Source: Candidatus Campbelliibacteriota bacterium | Lineage (GTDB): Bacteria > Patescibacteriota > Minisyncoccia > Phycocordibacterales > CSBR16-193 | DNA length: 24,515 nt | Assembly: GCA_007129455.1 (NCBI GenBank) | Contig: SKVL01000022.1 | Coordinates: 1 to 24,515 of the forward strand | Direction of reading: 5' to 3' | In this document: piece after piece, positions 1-6,771 of the stretch | Numbering within the stretch: the stretch's first letter is position 1 | Layout of the letters: every line of letters begins with the position of its first letter | Notes under the pieces: model-generated | The model's input: only the letters and a program-made list of their open reading frames with translations | The model's database searches: none | What the model was told of the DNA's origin: nothing | Translations under genes and position numbers: made by a program

Positions 1-336
1 GGTAATATATACTCCGACGAGATCCTCTGGTCCGCAGGCATTCACCCAAGGAGTATTGTCAGTTCAATCCCAAAAGAAAAACTTTATGAAATGTACTGTG
101 CAATGAAAACAATCCTTCGACAGGGCATCGATTTGAAAGGAAGCTCTTTATCCGACTACCGCCAACCGAACGGTGAGAGGGGGTCTTTTCAGTACCGTCA
201 CAAGGTTTATCAAAAAACCGGAGATCCTTGCCCCAAAAAAGATGGTGGGGTGACAGAGCAGCAGCTAATCGGTGGTAGAAGCGCCCATTTTTGCAATAAA
301 CATCAGGTTCTATACATTCCTAAAAAAAATTCGTAG
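1..336 (+). CDS. mutM: Formamidopyrimidine-DNA glycosylase (Fpg/MutM), C-terminal part
   Basis: Partial gene; the 5' end lies before the window and the frame is open from base 1, so the internal ATG at 91 is not the start. Fpg removes oxidised purines such as 8-oxoguanine from DNA and cuts the abasic site. The visible 111 residues match the helix-two-turn-helix domain (it opens GNIYSDEILWSAGIHP, then GSSLSDY and GSFQYRHKVYQ) and the C-terminal finger. In the finger the usual four cysteines are reduced to two: C-P-K-K replaces C-x-x-C, and C-N-K-H replaces the last pair. The finger arginine that contacts DNA is kept (GGRS just before the second cysteine). The N-terminal catalytic proline cannot be seen. 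The gene runs tail to tail into the rRNA/tRNA methyltransferase gene with only 8 bp between the stop codons. The family call is firm; activity of the altered finger is unknown. Confidence 0.92.
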   Translation, partial: GNIYSDEILWSAGIHPRSIVSSIPKEKLYEMYCAMKTILRQGIDLKGSSLSDYRQPNGERGSFQYRHKVYQKTGDPCPKKDGGVTEQQLIGGRSAHFCNKHQVLYIPKKNS

Positions 337-344
337 TAAATTAA

Positions 345-839
345 TCATGAATCAAGAAGACGAAAAAGAGCGACCCCGCACGCAACCGAAACATTAAGGG
401 ATTCTTTCTTTCCTTTCATCGGTATTTCGATTATTGAATCAACCTTTGATAAAGTACGGGCCGACAGCCCCCTCACTTCGTTGCCCACCAAAAGAGCGCC
501 GGGGGCCATTAAAATTTTTTTCTTATAATCGATAGAGTCAGGTGATTGTTCCAAAGCAATAATCTCTATTTTTTTCTTTCTCATTTCACACAAAAGTTTC
601 GTTAAATCATTAAACCCCTCCCAGACTACCTCGTTTTGGGAACCAAGTGCTGTTTTGGCGATATCACCTCTCGGTTTACCTAATTTATCCAAAGGTGTCG
701 GAGTGTAACCGGTTAAAAATATCTTTTTCACTCCCGTCGCATCCGCTGTCCGAAAAATCGCACCGACATTATGTGCGCTACGAATATTGTGCAGTATTAA
801 ATAGAGGTCTTTTTGTTTTAAAACTTTTTGACTTACCAT
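345..839 (-). CDS. SpoU/TrmH-family RNA 2'-O-methyltransferase
   Basis: SPOUT-class methyltransferase that transfers a methyl group from SAM to a ribose 2'-OH in tRNA or rRNA; the exact target cannot be told from sequence. All three family motifs are present: NIRSAHNVGAIFRTADA near the N-terminus, LLVGNEVRGLS in the middle, and IPMKGKKESLNVSVACGVALF at the C-terminus, which forms the SAM-binding knot. At 164 residues it is only the catalytic domain, with no N-terminal substrate-binding domain, as in the TrmL or short TrmH type. An in-frame ATG at 899 would add 20 residues but lies inside the tRNA-Lys gene. I chose the ATG at 839 because a TATACT -10 element (849-854) sits 9 nt upstream, the added residues resemble no family sequence, and homology begins just after this Met. 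No Shine-Dalgarno is visible. Confidence 0.88.
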   Translation of the reverse strand: MVSQKVLKQKDLYLILHNIRSAHNVGAIFRTADATGVKKIFLTGYTPTPLDKLGKPRGDIAKTALGSQNEVVWEGFNDLTKLLCEMRKKKIEIIALEQSPDSIDYKKKILMAPGALLVGNEVRGLSARTLSKVDSIIEIPMKGKKESLNVSVACGVALFRLLDS

Positions 840-856
840 ATTGATTTTAGTATAGT
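828..856 (+). promoter_or_regulatory. Sigma70-type promoter of tRNA-Lys
   Basis: TTGACT (828-833), a 17-bp spacer and TATAGT (851-856), nearly consensus. The expected start near 863 gives a leader of about 29 nt before the tRNA. The -10 overlaps the divergent -10 of the methyltransferase gene on the other strand. Confidence 0.75.
849..854 (-). promoter_or_regulatory. -10 element of the SpoU methyltransferase gene
   Basis: Read on the minus strand this is TATACT, 9 nt before the ATG at 839, implying a leader of about 3 nt. It shares bases with the plus-strand TATAGT of the tRNA promoter, so the two promoters should exclude each other. No good -35 is visible. Confidence 0.5.
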
Positions 857-891
857 TTGAGTCACGACGTTTTTCAGTAAAAACCGAGTAC

Positions 892-964
892 CCGCCCATA
901 GCTCAGCTGGTAGAGCAACGGCCTTTTAAGCCGGTGGTCCCAGGTTCGATCCCTGGTGGGCGGA
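892..964 (+). tRNA. tRNA-Lys (anticodon TTT)
   Basis: Full cloverleaf. The acceptor stem CCGCCCA (892-898) pairs perfectly with TGGGCGG (957-963). D stem GCTC/GAGC. Anticodon loop CTTTTAA (923-929) with anticodon TTT. T stem CCAGG/CCTGG around TTCGATC. The discriminator is A at 964. The 3' CCA is not encoded (the genome reads ACA), so a CCA-adding enzyme is needed. The outermost anticodon-stem pair (918/934) is an A-G mismatch; the other four pairs are sound. Confidence 0.96.
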
Positions 965-995
965 CAATAAGTTCCTCTGTTTCCCTAAAAATTTT

Positions 996-1709
996 CTATA
1001 ACCCTAACACTATTTTTTCCAAAGAAAAACGTAGCGGTACTTCTCCCCTCCTATCTTTTTGAGAGGCCTCCAGCAAACACAGGGATAGTTCTTGCAGCTC
1101 TTTCTTCGTGTAGTTACCGACATAACGCTTGGCTTTATTGTAAGAGAAAGTTTTCATATCCGCTTCTTTGGCGTCTTTGGAAATCTTCGCCGCCTGAATG
1201 GATTTAACCATCCAAAAAGCAAGGCGACGCAACTCCTCAACATCTTTTCCGAATAAAAGGCCCGTATTCATTGTTTTCCATGCCACAAAAGCATCTCTCT
1301 CTCCAATCGCATCAGTGAAAGAAAAAATATTGAATACGAAAGGTTTTTTTTCAACTAAAAGAAACTCTTCCGCCACATGAGCTCTCTTTGAAACCTCTTT
1401 AAGATTAACCTGGCTTATTTTATCTTCCAAAAGAATGAAAACATGCGGGGATTCGGTCATTTTTTCCAAGCCTTCCAAAAGGTATTCTTTAACCTCTTCT
1501 TTTTGGAGGAGGTTTTTTAAAACAACAATGTATTTCTCATCAAAAAGACCGACTCCGTGAAGCAGCTCTTCCAAACGTTCTTTGATGAAGGGGTCCTCTT
1601 CAACCGAGAAAACTTGCGAGCCGGGCCTTTTTTTTAACAAGGCGGAGATCATTTTTTCAAGTCTTTTTTGTCGCTTATGAAAAGCATTTCCATATAAAAG
1701 CAATATCAT
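996..1709 (-). CDS. holA: DNA polymerase III delta subunit (clamp loader)
   Basis: HolA is the wrench of the clamp loader: it binds the DnaN ring and opens it for loading on DNA. The protein has 237 residues, about 100 shorter than E. coli HolA (343). It starts with the typical LLLYGNAFHKRQKRLEKMI segment, where the degenerate P-loop lies, and ends with a helical collar-type domain (residues about 165-237) containing KAKRYVGNYTKKELQELS and SLEKIVLGL. The ATG overlaps the polA stop as ATGA, so polA and holA are one transcriptional unit, likely translationally coupled. Together with tsaE this gives the operon tsaE-polA-holA. Sequence conservation in HolA is low, so the call rests on overall pattern, length, and replication-gene context. 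Confidence 0.8.
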   Translation of the reverse strand: MILLLYGNAFHKRQKRLEKMISALLKKRPGSQVFSVEEDPFIKERLEELLHGVGLFDEKYIVVLKNLLQKEEVKEYLLEGLEKMTESPHVFILLEDKISQVNLKEVSKRAHVAEEFLLVEKKPFVFNIFSFTDAIGERDAFVAWKTMNTGLLFGKDVEELRRLAFWMVKSIQAAKISKDAKEADMKTFSYNKAKRYVGNYTKKELQELSLCLLEASQKDRRGEVPLRFSLEKIVLGL

Positions 1710-4090
1710 CTTGGTATTTTTTTCATTTTACCCCAACTCCTTCCAGCTTTCACATGCACTTCCAATGGTACTTCTCCGTGACCTTCTTTTTCCAGAACCG
1801 ACTCCATGATCTTCTTCGTGGAGTTTATAAACTGCTCAAAAAAGTCCTCGGCAACCTCAAAGACAAGCTCATCGTGCACCTGAAGAAGCAGATGTGCTTT
1901 ACTTCCCGCCTTTTCCTCTTCCAAAAAAGCTTGAACGAGGACGGACGCCCTCTTTATTATGTCGGCAGCCGTCCCTTGTATGGGTGCATTCACCGCCATT
2001 CTTTCGGCACCGGCGCGAATATAAGGAACGGGTGAGTTAAGCCCGGCAACATACCGTCTACGACCCAACAGAGTTTTTGTATAACCGAGATCGCGAGCCG
2101 AGTTTTTTATCTCCTCCATATAGTGGGCCAAGGTGGAGAAGCGCTCAAAGTATCTGTCCAAAAAAAGACGCGCCTCGGATTGAGAGGTCCCCAGGTTCTG
2201 TTTTAATGCGTTCACACCCATTCCATACATGATACCGAAATTTATTACCTTGGCCTTCCTTCTCATCTCATTATCAACTTTTTTTTCGGGAACACCGAAA
2301 ACCTCGGAGGCTACTGCGGTGTGGATATCCCCTCCGGACTTAAAAACGGACACGAGTTTTTCGTCACCCGAGAGAAGTGCGGCAGCACGAAGATCTATTT
2401 GTGAGTAATCAAAAGCTGCTAAAGTATATCCTTCGGTGGCTACAAAAACATCCCTTATTCTTCTTCCGCGCTCCGAGCTCACCGGTATATTTTGAAGATT
2501 GGGGTTAATTGAAGAGAACCTTCCCGTGGTGGTACCTGTTTGAATGAACTCCGCGTGTAATCTGTCTTTCTTATCGGTTACTGAAAGTATGGGTTCAACA
2601 TAGGTCGATAGAAGCTTGGCAATTTCACGGTAATTCATTATCTCTTCGATGATTGGATGTTCTCCTTTGAGTTTCTCGAGTTCGGACTCTCGGGTCGATT
2701 TGGCACCTGTGGATGTTTTTTTATGATTTTTAACGGAAAGACCCAGGTCCACAAAGAGGACCTCCCCGAGTTGTTTGGGTGAGTTTATGTTGAACGTTTT
2801 ACCGGCAAGTTCCCATATTTTCTTTTCTTGTTTATCAAGTTCTTTTTCATATTCTTTCTTTATTTTTCGTAGTTCTTTCCGGTCGATCTTCACTCCCCTT
2901 CTTTGCATCTCTTCAATTATAGAGATTAAGGGTTTTTCAACATTCTCAAAAACACGCATCAAGCCGTCCTCCTTCAAGGCCTTCGTAGCTTTTGTGTAAG
3001 CTTCGGACAAAGTTCGACATTCAAAAAAATTTAAAATATCACCTTTTTCAGGTTGAGTAATGTCTGAATTAATAAGCCAAGTGGCTACCGCGAGTTCTTT
3101 TATTTTTCTCTCATCCATACCCTCTTCCTCGTTCTCTTCCGAAGTCTTGCTTTTTACAACACCGATTTCATCCAGACGACTTAACAAGCTTCTGAATCCA
3201 AGTTCTGAGAAAAGAGCCGTCACCTTATCGTGGTCGAATCCCTCCTTCCATTCGCATTCTGATAAAGAAAAATCTATGGGAGCATCGGTTCTTATAGTTG
3301 CGAGCATTTTGGAAAAACGAGCTTCCTCCGCGTTGTCCAGTAAAAGTTTTATGATTCTTTCTTTCAATCCCTCTTTTTTAAGTCTATCGGGGTCGTGCTC
3401 GGCCACCTCCAAAATATTTTCGATCTTACTGAAAGAAACTATTAATTTTGTTGCCGTTTTCTCTCCGATTCCCCGAACCCCGGGAATGTTATCCGAAGGG
3501 TCTCCACGAAGTCCCTTGAAGTCGGAAAGTTGTTCGGGGAGAAACCCAAATCTCTTTTTGACCGATCTTTCATCGTACATCACAGTGTCTTTTATTCCCC
3601 GCCTGAGAGTTAACACCTTAACTCTCGAGCCGTCAACAAGCTGTAAGGTGTCCATATCTCCGGAAACAATTACAACTTCCAGGTTCTCGTTTTTTTTCGT
3701 CTCTTCGGCAATCGTCCCTATGACATCATCGGCCTCAAAGCCCGCCGCCGCGTAAATCGGTATATTAAAAGCCCTGAAAATATCTTTGGCTCGTTCCAAT
3801 TGAATTATTAAAGCCTCATCAGCCTTCGCTCTGCCCGCTTTGTATTCATCATATGCCTTATGACGATAAGTCGGTTCGGGCAAATCAAAGCAAGCGGCGA
3901 TGTATTCGGGCTTTATATCATTAATCGTTTTCAAAAGCATCGTAACAAGGCCATACAAAGCGCCGGTCGGCTCACCTCTCGGGGAAGAAAAGTCCGGTAA
4001 GGCATGATAAGCCCTGTGAATTACGGCATGTGCGTCAAGAACGGCTAATTTTTTTTTCTGTTTCAAACCTTTTTTTTTCTTTTTTTCCAT
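1706..4090 (-). CDS. polA: DNA polymerase I, 5' nuclease plus polymerase, no proofreading domain
   Basis: Removes RNA primers and fills gaps in replication and repair. Counting from the chosen ATG (794 residues): the 5' nuclease domain spans about 13-306 with GFEADDVIGTIA, VVIVSGDMDTLQL and the helix-hairpin-helix GVRGIGEKTATKL. A shrunken linker of about 80 residues (about 307-385) with none of the 3'-5' exonuclease acidic motifs follows. The polymerase domain (about 386-794) has motif A DYSQIDLR, motif B RRKAKVINFGIMYG and motif C VHDE (738-741). Motif A carries Asp where almost all Pol I enzymes have the Glu of DYSQIELR. Motif B keeps the Phe that disfavours dideoxynucleotides. Start: the ATG at 4090 lies 1 nt after the tsaE stop; a TTG at 4132 would overlap tsaE by about 40 nt and add a poor N-terminus. 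It overlaps holA by ATGA. Confidence 0.95.
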   Translation of the reverse strand: MEKKKKKGLKQKKKLAVLDAHAVIHRAYHALPDFSSPRGEPTGALYGLVTMLLKTINDIKPEYIAACFDLPEPTYRHKAYDEYKAGRAKADEALIIQLERAKDIFRAFNIPIYAAAGFEADDVIGTIAEETKKNENLEVVIVSGDMDTLQLVDGSRVKVLTLRRGIKDTVMYDERSVKKRFGFLPEQLSDFKGLRGDPSDNIPGVRGIGEKTATKLIVSFSKIENILEVAEHDPDRLKKEGLKERIIKLLLDNAEEARFSKMLATIRTDAPIDFSLSECEWKEGFDHDKVTALFSELGFRSLLSRLDEIGVVKSKTSEENEEEGMDERKIKELAVATWLINSDITQPEKGDILNFFECRTLSEAYTKATKALKEDGLMRVFENVEKPLISIIEEMQRRGVKIDRKELRKIKKEYEKELDKQEKKIWELAGKTFNINSPKQLGEVLFVDLGLSVKNHKKTSTGAKSTRESELEKLKGEHPIIEEIMNYREIAKLLSTYVEPILSVTDKKDRLHAEFIQTGTTTGRFSSINPNLQNIPVSSERGRRIRDVFVATEGYTLAAFDYSQIDLRAAALLSGDEKLVSVFKSGGDIHTAVASEVFGVPEKKVDNEMRRKAKVINFGIMYGMGVNALKQNLGTSQSEARLFLDRYFERFSTLAHYMEEIKNSARDLGYTKTLLGRRRYVAGLNSPVPYIRAGAERMAVNAPIQGTAADIIKRASVLVQAFLEEEKAGSKAHLLLQVHDELVFEVAEDFFEQFINSTKKIMESVLEKEGHGEVPLEVHVKAGRSWGKMKKIPR

Positions 4091-4091
4091 A

Positions 4092-4535
4092 TTAATAAAT
4101 AATACGCCTTTCATTTTCAGAGATAACTTCAAAGTTAATTCGGATGGCTAAGGAAGGGACGACGGAAGAGACGTTCTCCGGCCACTCTAAGCATATCAGA
4201 TTTTTCGAAGACCCGATTAGCGCCTCCCAACCCAAATTCTTAAGCTCTTCGGAAGAAGACAGTCTGTAAGCATCGATATGAATAAGATGAGAAAAACACC
4301 TCCGATTGATAACTCGATAGCGTCGCTCTATGACAAAAGTCGGACTCAAGACCCTCTCCTTAATCAAAAGAGTCTCGGCCAAACCTTTGACAAAAGCGGT
4401 CTTCCCACTACCAAGTTCACCTGAAAGAGCAAAAACGCAAGCTTTGTTCGTCCCAAAACCGTTCTTGATGGCCTCTTCCAAAACGGAGCGAGCCAACTCT
4501 TGGGTTTCTTTTTCATTTTTGGTGACAGCTTCCAC
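4092..4535 (-). CDS. tsaE: tRNA threonylcarbamoyladenosine (t6A) biosynthesis ATPase TsaE
   Basis: TsaE is the ATPase that supports TsaB-TsaD in making t6A37 on ANN-decoding tRNAs, an essential modification in most bacteria. The 147-residue protein has Walker A GELGSGKT (39-46), the switch-like LSPTFVIERRY, HIDAYRL with the conserved Asp (88), and LICLEWPE with the conserved Glu (117). The start is GTG at 4535, directly behind a TGGTACAAT extended -10, so the message is probably leaderless. It is the first gene of tsaE-polA-holA; the polA ATG follows its stop by 1 nt. No tsaB or tsaD is in the window. The C-terminus is short but complete for the family. Confidence 0.93.
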   Translation of the reverse strand: MEAVTKNEKETQELARSVLEEAIKNGFGTNKACVFALSGELGSGKTAFVKGLAETLLIKERVLSPTFVIERRYRVINRRCFSHLIHIDAYRLSSSEELKNLGWEALIGSSKNLICLEWPENVSSVVPSLAIRINFEVISENERRIIY

Positions 4536-4541
4536 TAAGTC

Positions 4542-4550
4542 ATTGTACCA
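4542..4550 (-). promoter_or_regulatory. Extended -10 promoter of tsaE-polA-holA
   Basis: On the minus strand TGG-TACAAT, followed by 6 nt and the GTG start at 4535. A TG one base before the hexamer is the extended -10 arrangement. No convincing -35 is seen. Implies an essentially leaderless mRNA. Confidence 0.6.
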
Positions 4551-4664
4551 AAAAAAACGAAACGCGGTCGCGGTGTTGCATGTTATTAAGAATCGGATTA
4601 TTATGAAAATTTATAATAAATAAAAAACCTTACAAGATTCCGTAAAGAAATAAGGCTAAAAAAC

Positions 4665-4673
4665 TGGTATAAT
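4665..4673 (+). promoter_or_regulatory. Extended -10 promoter of pilB
   Basis: TGG-TATAAT with the last T at 4673 and the pilB ATG at 4681, 7 nt later, which is the usual distance to a transcription start. This predicts a leaderless transcript; no Shine-Dalgarno precedes the ATG. It lies in the 145-bp divergent region shared with tsaE. Confidence 0.65.
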
Positions 4674-4680
4674 AAAATTC

Positions 4681-6363
4681 ATGACCGACTTTAATGAAGA
4701 TAAACAAAAAGAAAGAATAGGTGATTTAAAAAGGCACGAACAGGAACATTTAGCTCAACGGCTGGCAAATAAAAACGACTTGCCATACACCGACCTTTCG
4801 CTGATTTCTTTAAAAACAAGTGCTGTCTGTATTATTCCCGAAGATAAATCACGTGAGGGGCATTTGGTTATTTTTGATAAAATAAACAAAAACATAAAGG
4901 TTGGGGTTTTGTCTCCCGAATACGAAAAAACAAAAGAGGTTTTAAAAGAGCTTGAGGAAGAAGGCTTGATTCCGGAGGTATACATCGTTTCGGAAGAAAG
5001 TCTCAGCTTTGCTTGGAAAATATATAGAGATTTAAAGTTCACGGAAAGGAAAAAAGCCGGCTCTTTTGAGATCTCCCCCGAGTCCATCAATCGGTTCCAG
5101 GAAGAACTTAAAACAACAGATGATGTAAATCGTTTTATTGCCGACCTAACTTCCAAAAAAAGTATTTCCGACACCTCTGCCGTTCTTGAGGTTATTTTAG
5201 CCGGAGCGTTCGGATTAGGAGCTTCGGACATCCACTTTGAGCCGACAGAGAAAGATCTGCGTCTAAGATACAGAATAGACGGCTCTTTATTAGACATGGA
5301 AAGTATTCCCTTCAAGATTTATAAACAGATCCTCTCAAGAATAAAACTGCTTTCGAAACTGAAATTAAATGTCGGCGTCAAAGCCCAGGACGGCCGTTTC
5401 AGTATTGATATCGGTAGAGCCAACATTGAGATCAGAACATCTGTAATTCCCGGCGGTAACGGAGAATCAATCGTCCTTAGAATCTTGGATCCCGCGAACA
5501 TTTCAATTTCATTGGAAGAAATGGGAATGAGAAAAGAAATATACGAAGTTTTTCTTGAAGAGATAAGCAAGCCTAATGGCATGATTTTAACGACCGGCCC
5601 TACAGGTTCGGGTAAAACGACCGCTCTTTATGCTTCCCTTAAAAAAATATATGCTCCCGAAAAGAAAATCCTGACAATAGAAAACCCGATCGAATACCAT
5701 CTCGAAGGGATTGTCCAAACCCAAACCGACCATTCTCGTGGTTATGGTTTTTCTGACGGGCTACGCTCAGCCTTAAGACAAGACCCCGATGTTATAATGG
5801 TCGGTGAAATAAGAGATGCAGAGACTGCGGAAATAGCCGTAAATGCGGCCCTTACCGGACACCTTGTTTTCTCCACGCTTCACACCAATAACGCCGCGGG
5901 AACCTTCCCTCGCCTTATTGATTTGGGAGTAAACGAAAAAACCCTGAGTTCGGCGGTCAACCTTTCCATGGCACAAAGACTTGTGAGAAAGCTCTGTAAA
6001 AAATGCAACAAAAAAAGAGGGCTGGAAGAAAAAGAAAAAGACCTTATCGAAAAGGTCTTGGGTTCAATTACAAATAGGAGTCTTTTAAAAGAGGTGCAAA
6101 AAGATTTTATTTGGGATCCGGTTGGTTGCGATAAATGCCACCAGACGGGCTATAAAGGTAGAATTGGAGTATATGAAGGTATCCGAATGGACTCGGCGAT
6201 AGAAGAGATTGTCACCAAAAACCCCAGCGAGAGAGAAATAAAGCAAGCGGCTCTTCCTCAGGGAATCTTGACCATGCAACAGGACGGAGTTTTGAAGGCC
6301 CTCGAGGGATTAACCTCTTTTAAAGAAGTCTCGGGAATCGTCTCTCTTCAGGGTCTTGATTAA
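4681..6363 (+). CDS. pilB: Type IV pilus assembly ATPase (PilB/GspE family)
   Basis: Hexameric cytoplasmic ATPase that powers pilus extension, here probably for adhesion to host cells or DNA uptake. It has 560 residues. The N-terminal GspE domain spans about 20-120. The ATPase core holds Walker A GPTGSGKTT (about 304-312), the Asp-box segment TIENPIEYHLEGIVQTQ, and Walker B DPDVIMVGEIRDAE (about 369-382), followed by LTGHLVFSTLHTN with the His box. A tetracysteine zinc module CKKC ... CDKC (about 438-485) followed by TGYKGRIGVYE separates PilB/GspE from the PilT retraction ATPases. The start is fixed by the -10 element 7 nt upstream. No other pilus gene is adjacent, so it stands apart from any pilMNO/pilC cluster. 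The 3' side opens into a 408-bp non-coding stretch. Confidence 0.95.
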   Translation: MTDFNEDKQKERIGDLKRHEQEHLAQRLANKNDLPYTDLSLISLKTSAVCIIPEDKSREGHLVIFDKINKNIKVGVLSPEYEKTKEVLKELEEEGLIPEVYIVSEESLSFAWKIYRDLKFTERKKAGSFEISPESINRFQEELKTTDDVNRFIADLTSKKSISDTSAVLEVILAGAFGLGASDIHFEPTEKDLRLRYRIDGSLLDMESIPFKIYKQILSRIKLLSKLKLNVGVKAQDGRFSIDIGRANIEIRTSVIPGGNGESIVLRILDPANISISLEEMGMRKEIYEVFLEEISKPNGMILTTGPTGSGKTTALYASLKKIYAPEKKILTIENPIEYHLEGIVQTQTDHSRGYGFSDGLRSALRQDPDVIMVGEIRDAETAEIAVNAALTGHLVFSTLHTNNAAGTFPRLIDLGVNEKTLSSAVNLSMAQRLVRKLCKKCNKKRGLEEKEKDLIEKVLGSITNRSLLKEVQKDFIWDPVGCDKCHQTGYKGRIGVYEGIRMDSAIEEIVTKNPSEREIKQAALPQGILTMQQDGVLKALEGLTSFKEVSGIVSLQGLD

Positions 6364-6551
6364 AAACGATGGTTTATGTTTGTTTTTTACGGTCATCAGT
6401 TGCCATGCACGAATTCGAGAAGTTTTTTAGACTTGCTTTGGAAATGCGATTGAGTGATAATTGTGTTAACCTGAAAAAACAAAAATTTGTATTTTTTTGT
6501 TCTTAATTAGAATCGACAATTGATAGGAAGTTTCAAAAGGTGTTCTTTGTA

Positions 6552-6711
6552 TTTCCGGCCTCACATCTCCAAGCAACAGAAGGTTTTAGCGATAAGCTAC
6601 TTTCTAAGGATAACCCCAGAAAAAACCAGAATGTCCTCGATCATAACAATGCTATTAAAAAATGTTGCTTGGAGATGTGGTGCCTGAAAATCAGACTTTA
6701 TCTGTTTTTTT
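6552..6711 (+). ncRNA. Candidate structured RNA with a 17-bp closing stem
   Basis: CACATCTCCAAGCAACA (6562-6578) and its exact complement (6663-6679) enclose 84 nt. Pairing extends outward with interruptions (GGCC side 6557-6561 against 6680-6685, then TTTCC against GGAAA-like bases to 6689) and inward via TTTTAGC with GCT...AAAA. The 3' end runs into a small hairpin and a T7 tract. The roughly 160-nt rod resembles the general shape of 6S RNA, but I see no 6S-specific sequence signature. The transcribed strand is inferred from the 3' T-run. It could also be a miniature element's terminal repeats. Confidence 0.35.
6687..6711 (+). terminator. Hairpin with T-run after the inverted repeat
   Basis: AAAAtCAGA (6687-6695), loop CTTTA, TCTGtTTTT (6701-6709), and T to 6711. 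The stem is short (4 bp plus A-T pairs), so it is a modest rho-independent terminator candidate; the symmetric A/T flanks would let it work in both directions. Confidence 0.4.
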
Positions 6712-6759
6712 AAAGTGCCCAAAGGTCAAATTCCCTTTTTTATACTTTAAATATATCAC

Positions 6760-6765
6760 GATAAT
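6760..6765 (+). promoter_or_regulatory. -10 element of ruvB
   Basis: GATAAT ends 6 nt before the ATG at 6772, again predicting a leaderless message. A second possible -10, TATACT at 6741-6746, lies upstream. No Shine-Dalgarno is visible. Confidence 0.4.
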
Positions 6766-6771
6766 ATTTTT

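Larger units (their letters stand above)
6364..6771. other. 408-bp intergenic region between pilB and ruvB
   Basis: No recognisable protein gene. A 45-codon frame (6369-6506, ATG to TAA) exists but has no start signals and no recognisable similarity. An A/T-rich symmetry (about 6475-6503, CAAA/TTTG flanked by A- and T-runs) could be a weak pilB terminator. The right half carries a 17-bp inverted repeat with T-run hairpin (listed separately) and the ruvB promoter. Confidence 0.6.

Noticed and set aside
839..899. Longer start for the SpoU methyltransferase at the ATG at 899
   Set aside because: The start codon would lie inside the tRNA-Lys acceptor stem and downstream of the gene's likely promoter; homology begins after the ATG at 839.
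3060..3755. 231-codon plus-strand frame antisense to polA
   Set aside because: Ser-rich mirror translation of the well-supported polA coding strand; no start signals.
4091..4132. Upstream TTG (4132) and ATG (4114) starts for polA
   Set aside because: They overlap tsaE and add residues not found in Pol I; the ATG at 4090 directly follows the tsaE stop.
6369..6506. 45-codon frame just after pilB
   Set aside because: No promoter or ribosome site, unusual amino-acid mix, no recognisable family; kept only as a possibility within the intergenic note.
6552..6711. RNase P RNA, tmRNA or SRP RNA at the inverted repeat
   Set aside because: None of their invariant sequence blocks (such as the RNase P GAGGAAAGTCC-type core or the SRP GGAAGC-type loop) could be found.
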